64,000 nt of DNA. It comes from Halomonas sp. MCCC 1A13316 (GTDB taxonomy: Bacteria > Pseudomonadota > Gammaproteobacteria > Pseudomonadales > Halomonadaceae). Position numbers and translations under genes: made by a program. Each line of letters begins with the position of its first letter. Position 1 is the first letter of the stretch. Of the stretch, positions 45,667 through 54,533 are shown piece by piece. The stretch is from contig NZ_CP053382.1 of NCBI RefSeq assembly GCF_014931605.1, forward strand, positions 2,604,001 through 2,668,000, read 5' to 3'. The notes under the pieces are model-generated. The model did not search any database. It saw only the letters and a program-made list of their open reading frames with translations, and was not told the origin of the DNA.

Positions 45667-46755
45667 ATGACACCCCGCTTGATACTGCTACCCATTGCCG
45701 CGTGCATGGCAGCCTTGAGCTGTACTACAACCCAGGCGGCCCCATCTGACGAACATCAGGCCCACCTGGAGAATGTCCAGCCGACGCCCTTGCCACCCTG
45801 GCCAAGCGGTGATGAAGTCGGCATGGGGAACACCCAGGGTCCTGGCACCTGGCAGCGATGTGCCTTTCACCTCATGGATCCCCAAGCACAGGCATATGAG
45901 CTGGCCCATCCGCGCAGTGCGTCAATGCCGCAATCGCCGTTTGCCGAACCCGAGTCCTACCGCTTCGATCCATCCAGCGGCATCCCGGGCACTCGCCACG
46001 GATTCAATACCGAATCCACCAGCGGCAACGTAGGCGGTCAGGGTACCCAACTCGACGGGCTAGGCCATTTCGCCTTCCTGCCAGAGCGCTGGAACGGTGA
46101 AGGGGAGTTTCCCTCCGAGGCGCTGCGTTATTTCGGCGGCTTCACCCAGAATGAGGTGAAACCGACTCCGGATGCTCCGCTCGAGAAGCTCGGCCTCGAA
46201 AATCTTCCCCCTATCGTCACTTCGGCCGTGTTGCTGGATGCCGCGACCTACCTCAACGAGGGCGAACCACTCGCCGCCGGCGACTTGATCACTCGCGACG
46301 ACATCCAAGGCATGCTTGAAGCCCAAGGACTCGCCTGGCGCGGCCTGCTGCCCGGCGATGTGCTCTATATACATACCGGCTGGGGCAAGTATTGGGATAG
46401 CGGCGATGAGCGCTACTACACCCAGGGGCCGGGGCTGGCCTTCGATACCGTGGAATGGCTGAAAGAGCAGGCCATCGTGCTGGTCGCCCTGGATAATCCT
46501 TTCACCGACCCAGCTCCCGAAGGCATGTTAGCGGGAGAGGCGATGCCGGAGGGTGTCCCGGATGGGCTCCCCTTCGCTATCCACCACTCCAACCTGACGC
46601 AGTCAGGCATCTATCAGATTCAGAATGCGCGGCTGGATGAATTGGCCGCAGACCGGGTCTGGACCTCCTGCACCATGATTCTTCCCGCCCAGACGAAAGG
46701 AGCCGCACAGGCACCGGTCAGGCCCGTTGCGATCGGCACTTCCTTCAACGACTGA
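45667..46755 (+). CDS. exported cyclase-family (kynurenine formamidase-like) metal hydrolase
   Basis: A 362-residue protein of the PF04199 cyclase family, whose members include kynurenine formamidase and other amide or lactone hydrolases. The family metal motif HxGTHxDxxxH appears as GGQGTQLDGLGHF, with the Asp and last His kept and Gln for the second His, as in a longer subfamily. Other elements are GDVLYIHTGWGKYW and LVALDNPFTDPAP. The N-terminus is a signal peptide, possibly a lipoprotein (LSC at 18). It lies 41 bases before a TRAP transporter, suggesting it processes a substrate that the transporter then imports. The substrate is unknown. Confidence 0.75.
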   Translation: MTPRLILLPIAACMAALSCTTTQAAPSDEHQAHLENVQPTPLPPWPSGDEVGMGNTQGPGTWQRCAFHLMDPQAQAYELAHPRSASMPQSPFAEPESYRFDPSSGIPGTRHGFNTESTSGNVGGQGTQLDGLGHFAFLPERWNGEGEFPSEALRYFGGFTQNEVKPTPDAPLEKLGLENLPPIVTSAVLLDAATYLNEGEPLAAGDLITRDDIQGMLEAQGLAWRGLLPGDVLYIHTGWGKYWDSGDERYYTQGPGLAFDTVEWLKEQAIVLVALDNPFTDPAPEGMLAGEAMPEGVPDGLPFAIHHSNLTQSGIYQIQNARLDELAADRVWTSCTMILPAQTKGAAQAPVRPVAIGTSFND

Positions 46756-46796
46756 AACCGCATCCCCTGTCAGGACAATAACAACGGAGATAAAAG

Positions 46797-47774
46797 ATGA
46801 ATCGTCATATCCGCTGGACCACGACCCTCGGCACCGCCCTCGTCACGCTGGGGCTGGTGAGCCAAGCCGCCGCCGACACGGCAACGCTGCGTACCGTCAG
46901 CGCCTTCACTCCCGGCACGGCCATCCCGCACACCTTCGAGATGTTTCTCGAAGAGATCGAGAACGATCCCGATGCACCGGTCGAGGTCGATTTCATCGGC
47001 GGCCCCGAAACCATGCCCCCGTTTCAGATCGGCAATGCGGTAAGCAACGGTGTCGTCGATATGGCCTTCGTCACCTCGGCGTTCTATACCAGTTCACTGC
47101 CGGCTGCCCATGCCCTCAACCTGACGCGCTATTCCCCAGAGGAGCTACGCGAAACGGGCCGCTTCGAGCAGTTGCAGGAAATGTGGCGCGAGCAGATGAA
47201 CGTGCACTACCTGGCTTACACCAACTACGGCAACCGCTATCACCTGTATCTCAACGAGCCCATCGACAGCCCCGAACTCAACGGCCTGCGCATGCGTATC
47301 ACGCCGGTTTACCGTGCCTTCGCTGAAGCCATGGGCGGCGAGGCGGCCCAGACCCCACCCGGTGAGGTGTATACCGCGCTGGAGCGAGGCACGGTGGATG
47401 GCTACGGCTGGCCGGTTCAGGGCATCTTCGACCTCGGCTGGCAGGAGCATACCCGCTACCGCGTCGACCCCGGTTTCTATCACGTCGAAGTCGGCGTGCT
47501 GGTGAACCAGGACGCGTGGGACAACCTGACCGACGAGCAGCGTGACTATCTCACCGAGAAGGCCATCTGGCTGGAAGAGCAGAACGGCCTCAACGAGGAG
47601 ATCAACGCCGAGGAGGAGCGTCGTCAGGCCGAAGCGGGCATCGAGGTGATTGAGTTCGAGGGCGAAGAGCGCGAGCGTTACCTGGAGATGGCCTACCAGG
47701 TGCAGTGGGAGCGGCTGGCGGAGGAGCATGCCGAGAATGCCGAGCGACTGAGAGAGATTCTGGACAGTGAATGA
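46797..47774 (+). CDS. TRAP transporter substrate-binding protein (DctP family)
   Basis: A 325-residue periplasmic protein with a signal peptide (TTLGTALVTLGLVSQAAA). It has the DctP fold order: TLRTVSAFTPG, NGVVDMAFVTSAFY, YLAYTNYGNRYHLYLNEPI, GLRMRITPVYRAFAEAMGG, and PPGEVYTALERGTVDGYGWP, where the binding Arg and the last strand are typical. These proteins bind organic acids and deliver them to the membrane pair. ACGGAG precedes the ATG. It is followed by dctQ and dctM genes with tight overlaps. Confidence 0.92.
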   Translation: MNRHIRWTTTLGTALVTLGLVSQAAADTATLRTVSAFTPGTAIPHTFEMFLEEIENDPDAPVEVDFIGGPETMPPFQIGNAVSNGVVDMAFVTSAFYTSSLPAAHALNLTRYSPEELRETGRFEQLQEMWREQMNVHYLAYTNYGNRYHLYLNEPIDSPELNGLRMRITPVYRAFAEAMGGEAAQTPPGEVYTALERGTVDGYGWPVQGIFDLGWQEHTRYRVDPGFYHVEVGVLVNQDAWDNLTDEQRDYLTEKAIWLEEQNGLNEEINAEEERRQAEAGIEVIEFEGEERERYLEMAYQVQWERLAEEHAENAERLREILDSE

Positions 47775-48291
47775 CACCACTCTTGTCGACAAGACGGTGG
47801 CACGTTCACCGTTGCTGAAGGCGTACCACTACGTCATGCAAACCTGCGGCCTTGCCGCAGGTATCATCATCGGTGTCGTGTCGATTGTCATCGTCCTCAA
47901 TGTCTTGAGCCGCAACCTGGGTGTCGGTTCGATCTACGGCACAGTGGAAGGCAGCGAATACGCCATCGCCGCCGCCACCTTCCTGGCCGCCCCCTGGGTG
48001 CTCTATCACGGCGCCCATGTGCGGGTGGATCTTCTCCAACAGGCGCTGCCAAAGGCATACCGGAGTTATCTGGAAATGGGCATCAACCTGCTCGGTGCCC
48101 TGGTCTGCCTGTGCTTCGGCTACTACTTGCTGGCCACCGGCGCCGAGTACCTGAGCCGCGGATCGATGGTCTACAAATCCTTCGTCTTTCCGGAGTGGTG
48201 GACGTTCATTCTCCCGACCACCTGCTTCGCTCTGCTGACCCTCGAGTTCCTGCGCCGCCTGTGGCGCCTCATGCTGCCACGGGAGCGTTGA
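47767..48291 (+). CDS. TRAP transporter small permease (DctQ family)
   Basis: A 174-residue inner-membrane protein with four helices (first from LAAGIIIGVVSIVIVLNVLS; last from FILPTTCFALLTLEFL) and the family-like GTVEGSEYAIAAATFLAAPWVLYHGAHVRVDL. It starts at a GTG that overlaps the end of the binding-protein gene by 8 bases and ends one base before the large permease. It helps the DctM-type subunit carry out Na+-driven uptake. Confidence 0.9.
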   Translation: MNDTTLVDKTVARSPLLKAYHYVMQTCGLAAGIIIGVVSIVIVLNVLSRNLGVGSIYGTVEGSEYAIAAATFLAAPWVLYHGAHVRVDLLQQALPKAYRSYLEMGINLLGALVCLCFGYYLLATGAEYLSRGSMVYKSFVFPEWWTFILPTTCFALLTLEFLRRLWRLMLPRER

Positions 48292-48292
48292 C

Positions 48293-49609
48293 ATGGAGTG
48301 GCATTCAGCTCTACTTCTGCTGGTGGGCGGGCTTGTCTGTCTGATGGCGCTGGGCCTGCCGGTGGTCTTCGCCTTTATCGCGATCAATCTCGTCGGTGCC
48401 TTTATCTTCATGGGCGGCGAGATGGGCATCATGCAGATGGCGCGCAACAGCGCCGAGGCCATCACCAGCTTTTCGCTGATTCCCATCCCCCTCTTCGTGC
48501 TCATGGGTGAAGTCCTGTTTCACACGGGCCTCGCCTACAAGGCCATTACCGCCATCGAGCGGTTGATCAAGCGCGTTCCCGGCCGCCTGAGCATCGTCTC
48601 GGTACTGGGCGGCACCGCGTTCGCCACCCTCTCCGGGTCGAGCATTGCCAACACCGCCATGATGGGGAGCTCGCTGCTACCGGACATGCTCAAGCGCGGC
48701 TACCACCCTTCCATCGCCATGGGTCCGATCATGGCAGTGGGCGGCATTGCCATGCTGATCCCGCCTTCGGCGCTGGCGGTCACCTTGGGCAGCCTGGCCG
48801 GCATTTCCATCGGCGAGCTACTGATCGGCGGCATCATTCCGGGCATTCTCATGGGTGTTGCCGTGCTGATGTACGTGATGATCCGCTGCTCGTGGAATCC
48901 CGAGCTGGCCCCGGCGGATGACGGCGACGAAAGCCTCACTGCTTGGCAGCGCTGGCAACCCTTCTGTGTCTATGTGCTTCCCCTGAGCGGCATCTTCGTG
49001 GCCGTGGTAGGAAGCCTGCTGGCCGGCTGGGCCGAACCCACGGAATCCGCCGCCTTCGGCGCCGTCGCGGCCACCCTCGCTGCCCTGTGCTACCGCTGCC
49101 TGACCTTGGAGTCACTGAGCAAGTCGCTGATGGAAACGGCCAAGGTCTCGGTCATGATCCTGTTCGTGCTGGTGGCCTCTACCACGTTCTCCCAGCTGCT
49201 CTCCTTCTCCGGCGCCACCAACGGGCTGCTGAAAGTGGTGACTGGCTGGGAACTGACACCGCTGATGGTCGTGCTGGGCATGCTGCTGGTGCTGCTGGTG
49301 CTGGGCTGTTTTGCCGACCAGATCAGCATGATCATGATTACCCTGCCCTTCTTCATGCCGCTCGTGGCGAGCCTGGGTATCGACCCGATCTGGATCGGCG
49401 TGCTGTTCCTGGTCGCCATGGAGATCAGCTTCCTGACCCCGCCCTTCGGGCTGTTGCTGATCGTGATGCAGGGCGTCGCCCCACCGGGCATCCGCCTGAC
49501 CCAGGTCTATCAGGCCGCGTTTCCCTTCCTGCTGCTGCAGATGCTGGTTCTGGCGCTGGTGGTTGCACTGCCCTGGCTGGCCACCGGCTTGCCAAACCTG
49601 ATGCGCTGA
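48293..49609 (+). CDS. TRAP transporter large permease (DctM family)
   Basis: A 438-residue transport channel with about twelve helices. Typical elements are FSLIPIPLFVLMGEVLFHTGLAYKA, SVLGGTAFATLSGSSIANTAMMGSSLLPDM, GPIMAVGGIAMLIPPSALAVTLGSLAGI and the late SFLTPPFGLLLIVMQGVAPPGI. It completes a three-gene TRAP system. The following IorAB genes suggest that the imported compound is an aromatic acid or is converted to one. Confidence 0.93.
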   Translation: MEWHSALLLLVGGLVCLMALGLPVVFAFIAINLVGAFIFMGGEMGIMQMARNSAEAITSFSLIPIPLFVLMGEVLFHTGLAYKAITAIERLIKRVPGRLSIVSVLGGTAFATLSGSSIANTAMMGSSLLPDMLKRGYHPSIAMGPIMAVGGIAMLIPPSALAVTLGSLAGISIGELLIGGIIPGILMGVAVLMYVMIRCSWNPELAPADDGDESLTAWQRWQPFCVYVLPLSGIFVAVVGSLLAGWAEPTESAAFGAVAATLAALCYRCLTLESLSKSLMETAKVSVMILFVLVASTTFSQLLSFSGATNGLLKVVTGWELTPLMVVLGMLLVLLVLGCFADQISMIMITLPFFMPLVASLGIDPIWIGVLFLVAMEISFLTPPFGLLLIVMQGVAPPGIRLTQVYQAAFPFLLLQMLVLALVVALPWLATGLPNLMR

Positions 49610-49666
49610 TACCCCACAACACCACTCACGGCGAGGGCGAAATGCCCAAGCGGCGAGGAGAACAAC

Positions 49667-51823
49667 ATGGCGGAAAGAACGTTTGTCGAAGAGGTCAAGA
49701 AGCTGCGTCTCGGGCAGGGTGAAACCTTCCAGGGCGAGGGCATTCTTGCCGTCACCAAGGCGCTACTGCAGTCCGGTGTCGCCTATGTCGGCGGCTACCA
49801 GGGTGCGCCGATCTCGCATCTCATGGACGTGCTGGCTGATGCCCAGCCGATCCTCGAGGAGCTCGGCGTGCACTTCGAGAACAACGCCAGCGAGGCCGCC
49901 GCCGCGGCCATGCTGGCCGCCTCGGTCAACTATCCCCTGCGCGGTGCCGTGGCCTGGAAATCCACGGTGGGCACCAACGTCGCCTCCGATGCTCTGGCCA
50001 ACCTGGCCTCGGGCGGCGTGACCGGCGGCGCGCTGATCATCGTCGGGGAGGATTACGGCGACGGCTCGAGCATCATGCAGGAGCGCACCCACGCCTTTGC
50101 CATGAAAAGCCAGATCTGGCTGCTCGACCCGCGCCCCAACCTGCCCTCCATCGTCAAGGCAGTGGAGATGGGCTTCGAGCTGTCGGAAGCCAGCAATACC
50201 CCGGTCATGCTGGAGCTGCGTATCCGCGCCTGCCACGTGCACGGGCGCTTCCAGACCCAGGCAAACCGCTCCCCTGACTTCACCATCGACGAGGCCTTGG
50301 CCAACCCGGTGCGCGACACTAGCCGCATCGTACTGCCCCCAGCCAGCTTTCAGCACGAGCACGAAAAGATCAACGCGCGCTGGCCGGCCGCCGTCCAGTT
50401 CATCCAGGAGCACGGCCTCAACGAGACCTTTCCCGGCGAGCATGGCGAGGTCGGGCTGATCCTGCAGGGCGGGCTCTACAACAGCGTCATTCGCGGGCTC
50501 GAGCGCCTGGGCCTGGCCGACACCTTCGGCAACAGCCGCATCCCCCTGCATGTGCTCAACGTCACCTACCCGCTGGTGGACAGCGAGCTGGAAGCCTTCT
50601 GCGCCGACAAGCGTGCCGTGCTGATGATCGAAGAGGGGCAACCCGACTACCTGGAGCAGGCGCTTTCCAGCATTCTGCGTCGTGCCGATATCGACACCCG
50701 CCTGCACGGCAAGGACGTACTGCCAAAGGCCGGCGAATACACCGGCAAGGTGATGCTCGAAGGCCTGCGCGGCTTTCTGGCCGCCGCCGCCCCCGAACTG
50801 CTGCCACAGGACGAGCCGGCCCGCGCTCCAGCCCCAGCGGCGCCCACCCTGCCGCCTCGCCCGCCCGGGTTCTGCACCGGCTGCCCCGAGCGGCCCATCT
50901 TCACCGCCATGAAGCTCGTCGAACGCGAGCTGGGGCCACGCCATGTCAGCTGCGATATCGGCTGCCACCTGTTCTCGATCCTGCCGCCCTTCAATATCGG
51001 CAACACCACCATGGGCTATGGCCTGGGTGCCTCCGCGGCGTCGGCCTTCCACGGCTCCAAGGGCGGGCGCGCCATCAGCGTGATGGGCGACGGCGGCTTC
51101 TGGCACAACGGCCTGACCAACGGCGTCGCCAATGCCGTCTACAACGGCGACGACGATGTGCTGCTGATCGTAGACAACTTCTACTCGGCGGCCACCGGCG
51201 GGCAGGACCTCCCCTCCTCGCGTGCCGAGAACCCCAACCGCCATACCAATATCCCGATCGAGCAGGCGGTCAAAGGGGTGGGCGTCAAGTGGGTACGAGT
51301 CGTTGATCGCACCTACGACGTGCAGCGCATGAAGGAGACACTCACGGAAGCGCTGACCACCCAGGCCAAGGGGCCCAAGGTGATCATCGCCCAGTCGGAG
51401 TGCATGCTGAACCTGCAGCGGCGCGAGAAGCCCAAGGTGCGCCAGGCCCTCAAGGAGGGCAAGCGCACCGTTCGCCAGCGCTTCGGCGTCGACAGCGACA
51501 CCTGCACCGGGGATCACGCCTGCATCCGTATTTCCGGCTGCCCCTCGCTGTCGATACAGCCCAATCCCGACCCGCTGCGCGAACACCCCATCGCCCAGGT
51601 CGACAACACCTGCGTGGGCTGTGGCCTGTGCGGCGAGGCGGCCCATGCCGCGGTGCTCTGCCCCTCCTTCTACCGCGCCGATGTCATCAGCCACCCCAGC
51701 CGCTGGGATCGCCTGAAGCATCGCTGGCGTCAAGGCATCATCCGCCGCCTGCAGGCATGGCACGAGAAACGCCTGGCCCAGTTGCCTTCTACTGCTCATC
51801 TTTCGGGAGAGGCCCATGCCTGA
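49667..51823 (+). CDS. iorA: indolepyruvate:ferredoxin oxidoreductase, alpha subunit
   Basis: A 718-residue TPP enzyme subunit that oxidatively decarboxylates aryl pyruvates to aryl-acetyl-CoA. The pyrimidine-binding half (GGYQGAPISHLMDVL, FENNASEAAAAAMLAASVNYPLRGAVAWKSTVGTNV) comes first, the TPP motif MGDGGFWHNGLTNGVANAVYN lies near 485, and the end has two Cys clusters (CTGDHACIRISGC and CVGCGLCGEAAHAAVLC) for [4Fe-4S] centres. GGCGAGGAG precedes the ATG. Archaeal/bacterial IorA is usually about 600-720 residues. It is coupled to iorB by an 8-base overlap. The real substrate may be indole-, phenyl- or hydroxyphenyl-pyruvate. Confidence 0.92.
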   Translation: MAERTFVEEVKKLRLGQGETFQGEGILAVTKALLQSGVAYVGGYQGAPISHLMDVLADAQPILEELGVHFENNASEAAAAAMLAASVNYPLRGAVAWKSTVGTNVASDALANLASGGVTGGALIIVGEDYGDGSSIMQERTHAFAMKSQIWLLDPRPNLPSIVKAVEMGFELSEASNTPVMLELRIRACHVHGRFQTQANRSPDFTIDEALANPVRDTSRIVLPPASFQHEHEKINARWPAAVQFIQEHGLNETFPGEHGEVGLILQGGLYNSVIRGLERLGLADTFGNSRIPLHVLNVTYPLVDSELEAFCADKRAVLMIEEGQPDYLEQALSSILRRADIDTRLHGKDVLPKAGEYTGKVMLEGLRGFLAAAAPELLPQDEPARAPAPAAPTLPPRPPGFCTGCPERPIFTAMKLVERELGPRHVSCDIGCHLFSILPPFNIGNTTMGYGLGASAASAFHGSKGGRAISVMGDGGFWHNGLTNGVANAVYNGDDDVLLIVDNFYSAATGGQDLPSSRAENPNRHTNIPIEQAVKGVGVKWVRVVDRTYDVQRMKETLTEALTTQAKGPKVIIAQSECMLNLQRREKPKVRQALKEGKRTVRQRFGVDSDTCTGDHACIRISGCPSLSIQPNPDPLREHPIAQVDNTCVGCGLCGEAAHAAVLCPSFYRADVISHPSRWDRLKHRWRQGIIRRLQAWHEKRLAQLPSTAHLSGEAHA

Positions 51824-53393
51824 CATGACCACAGCCACGCGTCCGATCACACTGGCCATCATGGCCATGGGCGGCCAGGGCGGTGGCGTGCTCTCCGACT
51901 GGATCGTCCACCTGGCCGAGAGCAACGGCTATCTGGCCCAGGCCACCTCGGTGCCCGGCGTCGCCCAGCGCACCGGGGCCACCATCTACTATCTCGAGCT
52001 CTTTCCCGAAGCCGAGGCCGAACGCGCCGGCCAGGCGCCGGTACTGGCGTTGATGCCCTCGCCGGGCGATGTCGATATCGTGCTGGCCGCCGAGTTCATG
52101 GAGGCCGGCCGTGCCCTGGAGCGCGGGCTGGTGACCCCGGACCGCTCCACGGTGATCGCCTCGAGCCACCGGGTCTATGGCATCACCGAGAAGAGCGCCT
52201 TGGGCAACGGCATTCTCGACCCGGAACCGATACGCGAGCAGCTTCGCCGGCATGCCCGGCGCTTCATCGAGTTCGACATGGAAGACACGGCGCGCCGCCA
52301 GGGCAGCGTGATCAGCGCCGTACTGTTCGGCGCCCTGGCCGGCAGCCAGACGCTGCCCTTCCCACGCGAGGCGTTCGAGCAGGCGATACGCGACGGCGGC
52401 ATCGGTGTCGCGGCGAGCCTGCGTGCCTTCGATGAAGGCTTCCAGCAGGCACAGGGGGCCGAACCCCATGCAGCGCCGAGCGACGCCTCGCCAAGGGAAG
52501 CCGAGACGTCGCCCAAAACAGGCGATGCGGAACTCGACGCCATACTGGGCGAGATCGACAGTCGCTTTTCCGAGCCGGTGCGGCAAGTGGTGCGCGAGGG
52601 CGTGCTGCGCCTGATCGACTATCAGGATCTTGAATACGCCGGAGAGTACCTGGGTCTGCTCCAGGAGCGCAGGAAGCATATGCCAGCAGAAGAGGAGCAG
52701 CATATGCCCCTTCTGCGCGAACTGGCCCGCCACCTGGCGCTGTGGATGAGCTACGAGGACACCATTCGCGTGGCCGATATGAAGATCCGCCGGCAACGCC
52801 AGGATCGGGTGCGCAGTGAGGTCAAGGCCGAGCCGGAGCAGATCGTCTACACTGCCGAATTCATGCATCCGCGCGTCGAGGAGATCTGCGACACCCTGCC
52901 GGCCGGCCTGGGTAGCTGGGTGATGCGTACCGACTCGATTCGCCGGCCACTGGCCAAAATCACCCAGCGCGGTCGGCGCATCAGCCCCCAGCGGCTGAGA
53001 GGGTTCCTACTGCTGCTGAGCGTGGCGAGCCTGCGGCGATGGCGCAAGCGAACCCTACGCTATCGTGATGAATGGCAGCGCATCGCGGCCTGGCTGGCTG
53101 CGGTCGATCGCGCGCTCGCCATCTCCCCGGATGTGGCCTTGGAAGTCATCAAGGCGCAGGGGTTGGTGAAAGGCTATGGCGACACCCATCAGCGCGGCTT
53201 GGCCAGTTTCAATACCGTGATGCTGGCCTTCGAACGCTTCGGCGATGAACCGGATGCCGCCGCTCGCCTGCACCAGCTCCGCGACGCCGCTCTCGCCGAC
53301 GAGAAGGGCGAAACCCTGCAGCGCAGCGTGGGGGAATGGAAGCCGAAAGTGCAGGAAGCGGGCACCTCTCGCATCGCCGTGAAGCAGCTCTAG
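51816..53393 (+). CDS. iorB: indolepyruvate:ferredoxin oxidoreductase, beta subunit, with long C-terminal domain
   Basis: A 525-residue partner of IorA. The first 200 residues are the gamma-type oxidoreductase fold (IMAMGGQGGGVLSDWIVHLAESNG, SVPGVAQRTGATIYYLELFP). A linker at about 205-240 leads to a helical C-terminal domain of about 280 residues (from FSEPVRQVVREGVLRLIDYQD), like the DUF6537-type extension in many proteobacterial IorB proteins. Short archaeal IorB lacks it. It overlaps iorA by 8 bases and is followed by a thioesterase gene. Confidence 0.9.
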   Translation: MPDMTTATRPITLAIMAMGGQGGGVLSDWIVHLAESNGYLAQATSVPGVAQRTGATIYYLELFPEAEAERAGQAPVLALMPSPGDVDIVLAAEFMEAGRALERGLVTPDRSTVIASSHRVYGITEKSALGNGILDPEPIREQLRRHARRFIEFDMEDTARRQGSVISAVLFGALAGSQTLPFPREAFEQAIRDGGIGVAASLRAFDEGFQQAQGAEPHAAPSDASPREAETSPKTGDAELDAILGEIDSRFSEPVRQVVREGVLRLIDYQDLEYAGEYLGLLQERRKHMPAEEEQHMPLLRELARHLALWMSYEDTIRVADMKIRRQRQDRVRSEVKAEPEQIVYTAEFMHPRVEEICDTLPAGLGSWVMRTDSIRRPLAKITQRGRRISPQRLRGFLLLLSVASLRRWRKRTLRYRDEWQRIAAWLAAVDRALAISPDVALEVIKAQGLVKGYGDTHQRGLASFNTVMLAFERFGDEPDAAARLHQLRDAALADEKGETLQRSVGEWKPKVQEAGTSRIAVKQL

Positions 53394-53437
53394 GAATTCA
53401 ATACCCGGCTGCTGGGATCACATACCCAGGGCCGGAC

Positions 53438-53860
53438 ATGAACGAGAACAAGAACATGACTTACACCACACGACGCAAGGTACGCTTCGAGCACTGCGAC
53501 CCGGCCGGCATCGTCTTCTACCCGCGCTACTTCGAGATGATCAATGCCACCGTCGAAGACTGGTTCAGCGACGTGGTGGGCTGCGGCTTTCCCGAGCTCG
53601 TGGCATCGGGGCGAGGCGTTCCTGTCGTCGCCCTCGAAACCCAGTTTCTCTCGCCAAGCCGGCTGGGGGAGACCCTGACCTTCCGCCTGCTCCCGCAAGC
53701 CGTGGGGCGAACCAGCCTCAAGCTCGACATCACCGCCACAGGCGATGACCAGCCCCGCCTGAAAGTCCTGTTAACGCTGGTGCTGATCAATCTGGCAACC
53801 GGCCGCCCCCTGCCCTGGCCCGATGCCATGCGCCAGGAGTTCTTGCTCAACGACACCTGA
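53438..53860 (+). CDS. acyl-CoA thioesterase, 4-hydroxybenzoyl-CoA thioesterase type
   Basis: A 140-residue hot-dog thioesterase. The active-site stretch VRFEHCDPAGIVFYPRYFEMIN has the Asp of the 4HBT/YbgC class. It would hydrolyse the aryl-acetyl-CoA made by IorAB to free acid and CoA, which is inference from its place 45 bases after iorB. ATG 53438 is preceded by CAGGG; ATG 53456 is an alternative. It is the last gene of the island. Confidence 0.85.
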   Translation: MNENKNMTYTTRRKVRFEHCDPAGIVFYPRYFEMINATVEDWFSDVVGCGFPELVASGRGVPVVALETQFLSPSRLGETLTFRLLPQAVGRTSLKLDITATGDDQPRLKVLLTLVLINLATGRPLPWPDAMRQEFLLNDT

Positions 53861-53982
53861 AGGAAACTGCAGCGACCACTGAGCCTGTCAGGCGGCTATG
53901 GATCTCATCGAAGGAGATCAAGCTGCCGCATCAAGCGCGGCGGTGCCAAGCGACGAGCAAGATGGACTGAAGAAAGCGCTGA

Positions 53983-54180
53983 CTAGGCGCATTCACTCTG
54001 CTGACGGTACAGCTGGCGCTTGATATCGGCACGCTCGAGAATCAGCAGATCGAGCAGCTGATCCTGCTGCTGGCGAGTCAGTCCCTCGTCGCTCATCAGG
54101 TTGTCGAGCAGAGACTCGATTTCACTCTCGTGCGTGGTGGTAGGAAGAGAGGCGTAGCTGGGAATCAGCGAGACGAACAT
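53983..54180 (-). CDS. small acidic helical protein, unknown
   Basis: A 65-residue protein I do not recognise. ATG 54180 has TTGGAG eight bases upstream, so translation is credible. The product is helical and charged: ESEIESLLDNLMSDEGLTRQQQDQLLDLLILERADIKRQLYRQQ. It could be a small regulator or chaperone. The frame is open upstream but that part includes a structured intergenic stretch and lacks coding character. It faces away from the LOV-GGDEF-EAL gene at 54534. Confidence 0.5.
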   Translation of the reverse strand: MFVSLIPSYASLPTTTHESEIESLLDNLMSDEGLTRQQQDQLLDLLILERADIKRQLYRQQSECA

Positions 54181-54289
54181 GTTGTGCACTCCAAGGACCC
54201 TGCGTGGGAACCTGTTTTCATTGGTATGTAACTGCAATGTAAATGAAGAATGAGGTAATTTTTCAAGAGGGTCAACCATGGGAGGCATC

Positions 54290-54400
54290 GACGCGTAACC
54301 TCTCACTCGCTGACAGAGGACGCCCGCTGGGGCATAGCAAGCCGCGGCGTCCTGCAACGGCGTTAGGTGCCCCGGCCTTAGCGTGGAACGGGGCACGGAA
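54290..54400. other. structured intergenic region of unknown function
   Basis: Two strong inverted repeats lie in the 353-base gap 54181-54533: AGGACGCC/GGCGTCCT at about 54317-54352 and GTGCCCC/GGGGCAC at 54367-54396. They are GC-rich islands in otherwise AT-rich sequence. They could be part of a leader of either divergent gene or a small RNA. I could not match them to a known riboswitch, including the c-di-GMP classes. Confidence 0.45.
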
Positions 54401-54533
54401 ATCGCTGTTAAAGCCATGTTTCCGCCCGTTTGCCAACTTGCCTCGCCAGTTCGCCTCATTCATTATGCTTAAGAAAAAGTAATCAGCCTCCTAATCAATT
54501 CGGCCGCAGCAAGAGGCTGCAGGAGCCCCCCAC

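Noticed and set aside
49763..51925. A 720-codon open frame on the minus strand opposite iorA
   Set aside because: Complementary to a well-supported gene, with no recognisable motif or ribosome site.
54290..54400. Possible c-di-GMP (GEMM) riboswitch before the LOV-GGDEF-EAL gene
   Set aside because: The conserved GEMM core bases are not present in either strand; only generic hairpins are seen.
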